Below, in pieces: positions 11,101 through 20,348 of a stretch of 64,000 nt of DNA; position 1 is the stretch's first letter, and every line of letters starts with the position of its first letter. Made by a program: the position numbers and the translations under genes. This stretch comes from Argopecten irradians (Eukaryota > Mollusca > Bivalvia > Pectinida > Pectinidae), in NCBI RefSeq assembly GCF_041381155.1, contig NC_091134.1, positions 38,213,338 through 38,277,337 of the forward strand, read 5' to 3'. Under the pieces are notes generated by a model that saw only the letters and a program-made list of their open reading frames with translations, was not told the origin of the DNA and did no database searches.

Positions 11101-14100
11101 AATATTGAAGAGATTATCTTTAGTAAATTGAATTATAAGGATTAATTTGAATAGATTTTTTATGTTATGGAGATATAACACAAAAATAATAGTGTACTCT
11201 CATCATAAACCGCTTCGCGGTTTATTTAGAGTACACTCAGATTTTTGTGTTATATCTCCATAACATAAAAAATCTATTCCAGTTAATCCTTGAATAAATG
11301 TTTATCATAAATTGTTTATAGATACATTATCATGATGTATAGATACATTTAATCATAATGTTTAGATACATGATCATAATGTACATGTTGGTTTGCTATA
11401 TCTGACGTTACAATTGGTACTATTTGGTTTACATTTTGTACAAGTAGCTACAGATCATTATACTTGTACCTTTACAGTTAGCTTCGCTCCAGATCTGATG
11501 TATGTTGTTGTAAATCTCATTTAAGACCTGAATACGGTCAGCATTTAACAATAAGCCTTTACATCCATCATTATCTTCATCATCCTGTAATAAGATTTCA
11601 AATATTTTTAACAAAATTAAGGTCTCAACAATCGGAGGGTACTGATCGAGCCATTATTAAACAGCCAATTAATATTACAATTAAATGTGGGTATATATAT
11701 ATAATGCAATGATGATAAGCAGTACCAACAAAACAAATGTTATGTACAGTTTCAGAAGTAAAATGGTAGACCATCATCCAAAAGAACATGAAAGTACAGT
11801 ATCTGTTTTTTTTATACAAATTGTAATTGATAAATTTATTCAGAAACATATATACACAGAATCATCGAAAAAATAAGAGATGCAACACCTGAGTCAGGTA
11901 CTAAATGGTATATTCTAGGTTCATCTGGTGCTGCTGGTTGCCGACATGTTTCGGCTTATATTAATCTATTATGGCCCTTTCAAGAGGGAACTGTTCTCCT
12001 ATAGTGTTGTCTGGAGAGGTATAGTCCCCAAGTCGAACGAGGGGACTATACCTCGCCAGACAACACTATAGGAGAACTGTTCCCGAGGGAAAGGGCCATA
12101 ATAGATTTAGTATGTCACATGACATTCATTATGACGTCATATATTTGGTCGCGTGTTCATTCCCGGGGGACTATACTTTGGTATAGTTTATCCAATCGCA
12201 TTCCTAGTAATTATCATGTGATGTACTAAATGCATAGAACGTATATACGTACCAAGCCTACTATACCTTTTGGCCGGTTACCAATTGGTCCCTATGTGTC
12301 GTAGTGGAGCACTACCTCCAAAATTCACTCGGGCACAGTTTTCTATACTTTTTTGTAGGTTTCCAACTATTTTGTGTGTATACATGCATTTACATATTAT
12401 TTTTGTCCAAAACAAACATAACTACCATTCTTAATATCTACTGTACCGCTCACACGACGTCAAATTCACAATTTGTGGACTTGTCATATAAATTCCCTTC
12501 AGAAAGACCTTCATATGTATTATGTAAAAATGTAATGCTTCGATGAGAATTTTATATTTTATGTGGTTCAGTTTTATTGCCTAGTAGGTAAGCAATATAT
12601 CAAACAAGTACGATAAAATTAGTGTTGGACCGATTCTCGATTTTAATCGATGATCGATCGATTATGATTTTTCCAAAGACTATCGATTATGAAAGGTAAT
12701 AATCGATTATTAAAATGGGAGATAACTCATGCTTATCTTATACTGTTCTGAACCTTTATTATGTTATATATCAGTGCAAAATCACATATCAAAATATTTT
12801 AAACATCATAGATACTCAAGAATTTGAATTAAAAAAAATACTTCTTCATGACTGTTGGTTCAGTGGATATCTTTCTAAAATTCTTCAGAAAAACTAAAAG
12901 GTGAAATATATAAATATAGTAGAGCTTTCTATAAATAGTATCCGATTATAAAATCGATAATTAGTAAATTGTCCTAAACCGATGATCGATTACCATTTTA
13001 CAACCGATTCCCAACACTAGATAAAATGCAAACAAACGTTTTATAATGGTTTGCATATAAATGCTCCATTAGCGGTAATAGGCACCAATTGTAGCTCTAA
13101 AGACGACACCATTTTCTGTCTAAAAGTCTGTTTGAGCTACAATATTGCAGCTTATATATACAGAGAGTTGACAGTCAGAGTGATCTCTGGTTTATAGGCA
13201 TTTCCCCTTGGATTACTATTTTAAGTGTAATATTTTAAACATTAAAATTATATAATGGTTTGATATGACCAATATTCCAGATTAATAATATTTAATATGA
13301 TTTTACCTGCTTTTTCGAGAATGAGACATTCAGAACCGGAAGTGTATTTTGTTTTATTTGCATATAAGGTAAAATTTTATTTTTTAACTTTTGTAATAAC
13401 ATATCAAAGTTATTCTCCTATGTTTAATTATTCAAGAGTATCATATCTAAAATCCCCGAAGCATATACATTGTACTGCCAGTTGTAAAAATGGCAGAGTT
13501 GCCAATATCTCTAATATATATGTTTCTGATTTCATGATATTCTATTCAACACCATCAACACATACAAAATATTAATTTATATGGTATGACGCATAACATT
13601 AATCTCTAGATAAAATCAAATAGCATTTTATATTTCTAGGGGCACATTTGTGTAACCACAGGCGTCTACATCTGGTTTTGGAAAAATAAAATATCCTACC
13701 CCTACTTAATGAACATATAGTAGGGGTAGGTTGTTATATTTTATCAAACCAGAAGCAGACGCCTGTGGTGTAACAGTATTTGGGATGTAATGGATTTTTG
13801 GGTGTTTACAATGAGAGGGGTGTAATGAGTAAATTTGGGCTAAAGTGATTGGAGAGGGGGGCTCTGTTAATTTGTTACAATGTATACTATTATTATGTAT
13901 ATACATACGAAACGATACAGTAATGTGCCTAACATGTCCAATATCTTCACAGAGATGTCCTTTGACTTGAAAATTACCTCCAAAATATCTGCATATGATT
14001 GCATTGTATGTTTGTAGTAGGCTACACACTCCTCACAAAAACGAAATGGTCTCGCCTTTTCAATTGTACATTTGATAAACTTCGAGGCATGTACTCCGAA

Positions 14101-14319
14101 TTCTTCTAGGTAAGCGAAACAACTATCATAAACAGGATATGGGGCCGAGCTATTCGATATCGTCATCAGTGCGCCGGTGTGTTGTATCTCCAAGAAATCT
14201 ATGGAAAGATCCCACGGAAATTTGATGGAGTGCTCGTGTACATGTTCAGCAGCAACAACAACAACAGAGCATGCAATAAAGACACGAATATATGCGATCT
14301 TCCTTTGGCCTATATGCAT
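2113..14319 (-). CDS. OSTM1: Osteopetrosis-associated transmembrane protein 1 (OSTM1), 6 exons, 323 aa
   Basis: Exons in transcription order: 13978-14319, 11470-11584, 10572-10699, 9594-9710, 9092-9257, 2113-2216. All have GT donors and AG acceptors, phases agree, and 972 nt give 323 residues (human OSTM1 is about 334). An in-frame TGA 30 nt upstream supports the start. Residues 10-24 look like a signal peptide. A Cys-rich lumenal domain follows, with family-like blocks ADRIQVLNEIYNN, IWSEANC (exon 2) and SSCFRHY (exon 3). Five N-glycosylation sequons are visible (N56, N163, N198, N208, N236). One membrane span lies near 256-278, followed by KRKLML and a short cytosolic tail. In vertebrates OSTM1 is the type I beta subunit of lysosomal ClC-7 and is needed for its stability. 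The last exon lies 6.9 kb away beyond a transposon nest. It is assigned from phase, its LQKRM continuation and total length, and is the least certain exon. Confidence 0.93.
3812..4974. mobile_element. Non-autonomous DNA transposon with TA target site (1.16 kb)
   Basis: The ends are CCGTATTTTTGCGCGTATAG and its inverse, flanked by TA on both sides (3810-3811 and 4975-4976). Next to the ends, GCGTATAGTGCGCA recurs as extra subterminal copies near 3840 and 4900. A TA duplication and similar tips are seen in Tc1/mariner-pogo type elements, so that class is likely but inferred. The short plus-strand ORF at 4676-4906 has no recognisable domain. I regard the element as non-coding. Confidence 0.85.
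5360..6445 (+). mobile_element. Two adjacent pearl-like copies (GTCGTTTAAAGATTTTAG core)
   Basis: Core units of about 120-150 bp recur (AGTCGTTT near 5635, 5773, 5934 and 6079, with diverged forms near 6198 and 6344). They carry AGCCTATTTGACC and GGTCAAGGTCATTCATT. Two tail-like segments, GTTTGAATGAAAAGTTTAT at about 5775 and 6345, each run into a stretch with GGTCANCCTGACC, so two copies lie end to end. The family is the same as at 16403-17300, where it is inverted. Confidence 0.7.
6460..6985 (+). mobile_element. SINE-like repeat, family B, near full length
   Basis: About 500 bp. The 5' part has AAAAGGCGACTAAATTTAGG, the middle GGCTCTGGGTTCTGTCACC, and the 3' part CTTACATGATCCTGGCTATC. The same family occurs at 18545-19035, 34028-34370, 42430-42790 and in part at 7430-7530. 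Its 3' tail matches that of the tRNA-derived SINE in this window, so the two families may use the same LINE for mobility (inference). Confidence 0.75.
7430..7530 (-). mobile_element. SINE-like family B fragment
   Basis: The segment AGTCGCCTTTTACGATCATG followed by GCAGGTGCAATTCTAACG matches the 5' part of family B in reverse orientation. Only about 100 bp is present. Confidence 0.6.
11149..11279. mobile_element. Near-perfect foldback (MITE-like) palindrome
   Basis: Arms of about 60 bp, from GAATAGATTTTTTATGTTA to its inverse, meet at AAACCGCTTCGCGGTTT. Weaker pairing extends to about 11125 and 11306. It lies in OSTM1 intron 2 and would form a stable hairpin in the pre-mRNA. Confidence 0.9.
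11963..12107. mobile_element. Near-perfect foldback (MITE-like) palindrome
   Basis: Arms of about 65 bp begin AATCTATTATGGCCCTTTC and include GAACTGTTCTCCTATAGTGT. They pair around a 13-nt loop (CAAGTCGAACGAG). It lies in OSTM1 intron 1. The two arms are almost identical, so it is young or conserved by conversion. Confidence 0.9.
12620..13019. mobile_element. hAT-type MITE, 400 bp, 8-bp TSD
   Basis: The element starts TAGTGTTGG and ends CCAACACTA. It is flanked by the exact 8-bp duplication GATAAAAT (12612-12619 and 13020-13027). The 8-bp duplication and YAGTGTTGG tips are typical of hAT elements. The subterminal regions are rich in ATCGATGATCGAT motifs on both sides. No coding capacity is seen. 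It lies in OSTM1 intron 1. Confidence 0.9.
13657..13767. mobile_element. Foldback MITE, 111 bp, GTGTAAC duplication
   Basis: Inverted arms of about 50 bp run from CACAGGCGTCTACATCTGG, through CCTACCCCTACT, to CGCCTGTG. GTGTAAC flanks both sides (13650-13656 and 13768-13774). It lies in OSTM1 intron 1. Confidence 0.85.
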
Positions 14320-14580
14320 TGTGTATGATTGTTCTCTCTTCCTCTGTCATGTCATGTGATCCCACTTCGATGGCGGAGTATAGGCCTATGTCATCCAGCT
14401 AAAAAAATATCGACTATATTTTCCTGGATACACTGTTGCAGTAATAGATTTTTACGGAAGCGGGATACAAGGAACTCTTCTGGGTAGGAGGTAGAAAATG
14501 TTGATTTGGTCATGTGACCGCGAAACATTTAGGGCACATTTTTCCGTCATGGCGGTGACACTTATAGACAGAGAATACCA
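14320..14580 (-). promoter_or_regulatory. Candidate OSTM1 promoter with CLEAR-like E-boxes
   Basis: Directly upstream of the OSTM1 ATG lie GTCATGTGAT (14351-14360) and GTCATGTGAC (14509-14518). Each is close to the CLEAR consensus GTCACGTGAC bound by TFEB/MITF factors at lysosomal genes. GATGGCGGAG (14370-14379) and CATGGCGGTGAC (14554-14565) resemble the YY1 core-promoter motif. No TATA box is obvious. Function is inferred from motifs and position only. Confidence 0.5.
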
Positions 14581-15165
14581 ATGTCCGGGTAAAGGTCATA
14601 GTCGGTAATACTTGCTCGATATTGGAACTAAGATAAACTGTTATGTTTTGTGTTTCTTATTTTTGTTGTTTTTGGGAAATGCACCAAGGTAAGTTATGTA
14701 CGGAAGCGTATTTAGGACATCAGACAAAAAAAAAAAAAATAGCAATCTGCCCCCGGCAAATAAGCTTAAATAATCTGCTCGGGCAAAATAATAATCTGCC
14801 CGGGCAATATAATAATCTGCTCGGGCAATATAATGTTATGAAATATTTGTGAGTGAGACGTTAGATACCGCTGATTTCCAACTGCTAACAGTTAGACGAC
14901 AGCTCCATTTGATGCCGTAATTTACATGTCATTTCCTTGTGAAGTGTCTAAATTCAATTTTCGTGCATATTTAGATTAAATTTAATACAAGATGTTCTGA
15001 TAATTAATGTTAAATGTTCTATCATGATACGTAATTTTCCACCCGTGTTCAATCATAACATATGCCGCCATTTTGTTTCAAATGTGCCCTAAATTAAGTC
15101 ACGTGGTGATGAAAGTCACATGACTAAACTGACTGAATGATGTATCCCGGAATCGGCGAATTCTT
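14445..15165. repeat. Inverted duplication of promoter-like block
   Basis: The block at about 14445-14570 reappears inverted at about 15045-15160. Shared pieces are CGGGATACA, a GTCATGTGAC-type E-box, TTAGGGCACATTT and an ATGGCGGY motif. The right arm carries GTCACGTG (15098-15105) and GTCACATGAC (15115-15124). The 470-bp spacer holds a short tandem repeat and an A13 run. Confidence 0.7.
14745..14833. repeat. 21-bp tandem repeat (~4 units)
   Basis: Units of the form AATAATCTGCYCGGGCAAWAT are repeated about four times, the first being degenerate. Confidence 0.85.
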
Positions 15166-16402
15166 ATTCGTTAAGGATGTAATCCTCTGAGAAGTCAAAA
15201 TTAACATGTATAAAACTTTTTTTCCATATAGATTTTTGGAAAGAGGAGTTCATACCCTGAAAGAAATTGAAAGAAAAACATATGTCCGTGTGCTCATTTT
15301 TGAGCTACTGTCACTCAAAGATACCTAGGCCTAGTTGACAAAATAGCCTTCTTTTGAAATATATCAGTTTTGATTAATAAGACTAATATTTTTTCTCATA
15401 ATAACAACATATGCTACCCCTACCCCTGAATTTTGAGCTAAAAAATGCACCATTTTCAGCCATTTTTGCCAAATCTAACCCTTTATAGAAAAAGTTCTGG
15501 TATTAAACTTTTGTTTATATTTTGCATATCAATAGGGAACAACCTGAACGACATCGGGGAAGGGGGGGGGGGGTGTCCGTGTGCTTACTTTTTTGCCCCA
15601 CTTGAATATTTGTTATTTTTCAGTATTTTACAGTAAAAAATAAAAGTGCTCAAATTACCATTAAATGTAAAATAAAGTGAAAAAAGTAGGCCTAGGCCCT
15701 AGTGAATCATTTCACTTTCACACATTAATGCTCAATATTTTAATTATCACAAACCAAGTAAAGATTTACAGCAAAAATTAGCTCGATACAGCTAAAAATG
15801 CTGGTGCAGCGATGATGTAAGTAAAAACAATTTCAGTAAAAAATGTTAAAACTTTGGCTCTACTCAAAGCGAAAAAAGACACAATTTCAAAATGGCCGCC
15901 AAATGGGCTCTTTCTTAAAATCAATGTATAAACAAAAATCTGCTAAAGTTAGAACTGTAATTTTTTGACAAAATTTGCAACTGGCAACTTGCTACAGATA
16001 TTGATAAATTGTATTTGAAAATCTCACAACTTCTTTGATCTTTGTCGAAACGAGACTTCAACGGGATTGAAACCTCAGAACCACTTAATACTTTAAATTT
16101 CTTATAAGCTATAAAAATGAAACGACGTGCTTCAAGTTGTTGTGCGGCCAGATGAAGAAAATGGATGTATCACGAAGAGGTTATTCTGAAAGAAAATTCG
16201 AATCCAACAAAAACAAAAAAAATTATTTGAAAATCGATCCAGAAATCTTCGAGATATTCAAGATCGGCCATTTGCACCTGTTTGAAAAACAATCACCGCA
16301 ACTTCCGGTTTGGCTTCCAGTATTGTGAAGTCATATGAGCATGCAACATTCAAGGCAGTGAGAGCGACCACCTGGTGGTAGCGCGAACGAAGAAATAGCT
16401 TT
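15166..16402. other. Intergenic DNA, no gene recognised
   Basis: No exon could be supported. A G12 run lies at 15562-15573. CCGTGTGCT recurs at about 15286 and 15577, so this may be a decayed dispersed repeat. Confidence 0.5.
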
Positions 16403-17300
16403 TTAGGTCATCCTGACCTATGAACCATGACCTATTGCCATCATGCACCGTCCGTGGTCGTGCGCCGTCCGCCGTGCGTAAACTTTTCATTCAAACGACT
16501 TCTTATCAATAACCGAAAAGCCCAGGGTACTGATATTTGGCCTGTAGCATGCTGGGATGAAGAGCTACCAAATTTGTTTCAAATGTATGACCTTGACCGT
16601 CATTCAAGGTCACAGGGGTCAAGAAGGTTAAAATCTTCAAACGACTTCTTCTCAAGAACCAGAAGGCCCAGGGTAATGATATTGAGCCTGTAGCATGCTG
16701 GGATGAAGAGCTACTAAGTTTGTTCAAATGAATGACCTTGACCTTCATTTAAGGCCACAGGGGTCAAATAGGCTTAAATCTTCAAATGATTTCTTCTCAA
16801 GAACCAAAAGGCCCAGGATACTCATATTGGGCCTGCAGCAAGCTGGAATGAAGGACTACCAAGTTTGTTCAAATGAATGACCTTGACCTTCATTCCAGGT
16901 CACAGGGTCAAATAGGCAAAAATAATTTAAGCAACTTCTTGTGAATAACTAAGTGGCCTAGAGACCTGATATTGGGCCCCTGACATGTTGGGATGAAGGG
17001 CTATGAAGTTTGTTCAAATGAATGACCTTGACCTTCATTCAAGGTCACATGGGTCAAATAGGCTAAAATCCTTTAAACAACTTCTTGTGAATAACTAAGA
17101 AGCCTAGAGACTTGATATTGGGCTCCTGACATGCTAGGATGAAGGACTATGAAGTTTGTTCAAATGAATGATTTTGACCTTCATCCAAGGTCACAGGGAT
17201 AAAATAGGCTTAACTCTTGAAATATTTTTTTGCGAATAACTAATAGGCCTAGAGACCTGATATTGGGCCTGTGGCATGCTGGGATGAAGGGCCAGGAAAC
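16403..17300 (-). mobile_element. Pearl-like element, inverted, ~6 core units of 146 bp
   Basis: Core units recur at about 16498, 16640, 16788, 16932, 17078 and 17226, marked by ACTTCTTNTCAANAACC and GACCTTGACCTTCATTCAAG. The left edge (16403-16490) holds GGTCATCCTGACC and CCGTCCGTGGTCGTGCGCC, which is the tail of the family on the minus strand. It is the same family as 5360-6445. Confidence 0.75.
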
Positions 17301-17644
17301 CTGATTTTACAATTAATTGCAATACAAACGTAAATAATTGATTTCGACAATGTCAAAGACCCCATACACGTAACTTTTCAGTTTTTTTACCACAAACATA
17401 TATGTAGGCTATATGTTGCAGACTTGGGTACGACTCGACGTCAAAAGTGATTATGACGTCACATCTAAAGGGAGTTTCGCTCGATAGATTTTTGACACAG
17501 GTTACTGGACTCGCGAGAGGTATCTTGACTGAGCCCAGTAACCTCGCGTGCTTTTCGCTGCCGATTTCGGGGTTGATATCGCAGTTGATGAATACTTCTG
17601 AGAAACATATCGACCAATCAAACAAAAGCACCAGTTATATAATA
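17301..17644. other. Intergenic DNA with a small hairpin
   Basis: No gene is supported. AGGTTACTGG (about 17501) and CCCAGTAACCT (about 17539) can pair into a short hairpin. Confidence 0.4.
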
Positions 17645-18130
17645 AGTCGTAATAACGACATAGTATCTCGTAATAACGACATAGCTATGTCGTTATAACG
17701 ACTTGGTTATGTCGTAATAACGACATGGTATCTCGTAATAACGACTTAACTATGTCGTTTTAACGATTTAATATGTCGTAATAACGACATAGTATCTCGT
17801 AATAACGACTTAACTATGCCGTTATAACGACTTTGTATGTCGTAATAACGACTTAGTTTGTCGTTATAACGACATAGCTAAGTCGTTATTACGACATACA
17901 AATGTATTAAGTCGTTATTACGAGATAATAATAGCTAAGTCGTTATAACGAGATACTTAGTCGTTATTACGACATAGGTAAGTCGTTATTACGAGATACT
18001 AAGTCGTTATTACGACATATTATGTCGTTATAACGACATAGGTTAGTCGTTATTACGACATAGGCAAGTCGTTATTACGAGATACTAAGTTGCTATAACG
18101 ACATAGGTAAGTCGTTATAACGACATCATA
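17645..18130. repeat. Palindrome array: 22 GTCGTWATWACGAC-type cores
   Basis: About 22 copies of a near-palindromic 14-mer (GTCGTAATAACGAC, GTCGTTATAACGAC, CTCGTAATAACGAC and variants) occur every 22-24 bp. In the left half the cores read CGTAATAACG. In the right half, after about 17884, most read CGTTATTACG. The whole array is therefore also a large inverted repeat of two ~240-bp arms. Linkers are short, such as ATAGTATCT and ATAGCTAA. Confidence 0.95.
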
Positions 18131-18544
18131 TTTTTTTTCAATATGACCCTAACAGGCTTCCGTAAATATCAGCAGAATCACTAAAATGGGATTGAACCCT
18201 CACTGGCTCTCGGTAGCTCACCAGGGGCAGATCGCGGACTGGTTCTCGACTCCGCGATCGGAGAGCGTAATTTCTTATCAAAAATTCAAAAAAAAGTTTT
18301 ATCAATTCCAAAACAACACATGTTCATTGGGCCGAACTTGACGACAACCAAGAGGTAATGGATGCAACAATTGATCATATGTCTTGCTTAATGAATTATC
18401 ACAGGACAAACTGATAGTAAAAACTGGACACCTAACTGCTGAAACTGTCTAAATATATTTTCACAGACCGTTGTGTGATATGATGATCGGATTTTCATCT
18501 ACCGGATTCTATAGTCTTGCAGGGTGTTGTAAGAACGTTTTTTT
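18131..18544. other. Intergenic DNA with GATCGCGGA hairpin
   Basis: GATCGCGGA and TCCGCGATC (about 18230-18260) form a 9-bp stem around a 12-nt loop. The neighbourhood looks faintly tRNA-like (GGTTCTCGACTCC), but no cloverleaf could be drawn. Confidence 0.4.
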
Positions 18545-19035
18545 TATTAATTGTATTTACGTCCTATTAACAGCCAGGGTCATTTAAGGACGGCCTCTCG
18601 TGGATGGATGTGATGTGATGTGCAAAGTGCGTGTTCTGGGAGATTGTGGTATCTTCGTGTTATGTCTTCATGTATAGTGGAACTCGTCCATTTTTATAGT
18701 GCTCTATCACTGAAGCTTGACACCAAAGACACCAAGCAGCACATCCCACCCTATCACATTATACTGACAACGGGTGAACCAGTCGTCCCACTCCCTTTAT
18801 GCCGAGGGCAGCAAGAGCAGAAACTACCACTTAGACTATGGTGTGTCTCGGCTAGGGACCAGAACCCAGATGCTTGCTCACAGGTGCGAGTACTCAACCA
18901 AAGCCCAAAAGTGAGGTCAAGGGAGACATTTGGAAGAAGAAAATAAGTTAGGAAAAAAAGACAAGATCCTAAATTTAGTCGCCTTCTACGATCATGCAAT
19001 AAGAACAGCAGGTACAATTTGCAGGAGAACGGAAG
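18545..19035 (-). mobile_element. SINE-like repeat, family B
   Basis: The near full-length copy reads 3' to 5' along the plus strand: CGTCCTATTAACAGCCAGGG near 18565, GACACCAAAGACACCAAGC near 18720, TAGTCGCCTTCTACGATCAT near 18977. It provides the reference for the fragment that seeded the 40-bp minisatellite at the window end. Confidence 0.8.
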
Positions 19036-19214
19036 GATCTTTTACTGATCAATACGGTATTCTTTCTTTTGGCGACTCAGTTCAAGGTGGTCCGTTTTTA
19101 CAGGAGGGAGCAACCCAGAATTTCAATGTTTAGTTTCGCTGTTTCAGTCCATGTTTACGTATTTGCAGTAATGTGGTCAATACATGCTAGGATAAAGTGC
19201 AATCGAATCCTATC

Positions 19215-19419
19215 AACAGCTATAGAATATAGGCGACATTGAACGTTGATGGATTAACAGCTATAGAATATAGGCGACATTGAACGTTGATGGATTAACA
19301 GCTATAGAATATAGGCGACATTGAACGTTGATGGATTAACAGCTATAGAATATAGGCGACATTGAACGTTGATGGATTAACAGCTATAGAATATAGGCGA
19401 CATTGAACGTTGATGGATT
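19215..19419. repeat. 41-bp minisatellite, 5 copies
   Basis: Five essentially identical units start AACAGCTATAGAATATAGGC and fill 205 bp exactly. The uniformity suggests recent expansion. Confidence 0.97.
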
Positions 19420-20242
19420 TTGAGTAAGTCTATAACTGTGACCAGGTGAGATTCGAGTCTGTCCCAGTACGTATCTCCATGGGTTTGTCGGAAGCGATTT
19501 TTAATTTGTGGACTTGATTGTTACGGCGTCATAAAGGTGGAATGTATATATCTAAACAACAACTTCTTCTCATTGTCCCTGACCTATCGGAAGTGGCAAT
19601 GGAATTCAGTATTTTCGCTTATTTTTTGTCGAAAGCTGACGATTTTCCCGACAGTACTTGATATATCGTTATGGTGTCTAAAAGTGAGTATACCACTTAG
19701 GATGGACACTGTTTGGGAAAAAAAACAGAAATGGTTGTTTTTGTTTTGTTTTTTTTTTAGATTTCTGAGCTTCTATCTATACAGGGCGCCCTGATTATTC
19801 TGGACGACTGAGGACTTGTTGACCATAATAATGGTTTTGACAAAGAAATGAAGATGTCGAGTAGTCTGCGACATTCTTATCTTTACGTAGAATAAACCAT
19901 TTGTTTTTTGCATCCTTATTTACAGCTGGTTGGCGTCGGCTAGATTATTTAGCGCTGATTATAGTATAAAGGATTTCGGGTTGCCCTTTCTCGCCATGCT
20001 TATATTCTTCAATTAGATAAACTGAGCTTGACAAAGACACAATTATTTCTCTTTGGCACTTTCTGTAAAAGAGAATCACGTTGGTTTCTTCTTGCTCATT
20101 TTGTGTTCATATAGATGTTGGTGAGTGGTCCTATAACGTTAACGTTGTTGGTCAGCTTTGGAGTGTGTTCTCCCTGGTGCTGAAAGTAAAGGTTATTCGC
20201 TGGAGTATTGAATAATGCAGTGCAAGCAAATTTACTTAAATG

Positions 20243-20248
20243 TTTATT
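20243..20248 (-). promoter_or_regulatory. Polyadenylation signal of PON copy 1
   Basis: AATAAA on the minus strand lies about 100 nt past the stop codon of PON copy 1. It is the first canonical signal I found downstream. Confidence 0.5.
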
Positions 20249-20348
20249 TAGACTACGGTTCTTAGTGACATAAAGCATATGTACTCGATGCTGTACACTG
20301 GTACTGTTTGACGTCAAAATGGATAATTTAAGTTTACGGATTAAATGT

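Larger units (their letters stand above)
9258..13977. other. OSTM1 introns 1-4
   Basis: Apart from exons 2-4 of OSTM1 this stretch is AT-rich intron. It carries four short transposon-like insertions (11149-11279, 11963-12107, 12620-13019, 13657-13767). No other exon or RNA gene could be supported. Confidence 0.7.

Noticed and set aside
17645-18130. CRISPR-like array
   Set aside because: Regular spacing, but the spacers are repetitive, repeats are palindromes in both orientations, and the host is an animal.
18190-18275. Possible tRNA gene
   Set aside because: A GGTTC-type box and a stem occur, but acceptor and anticodon arms cannot be formed.
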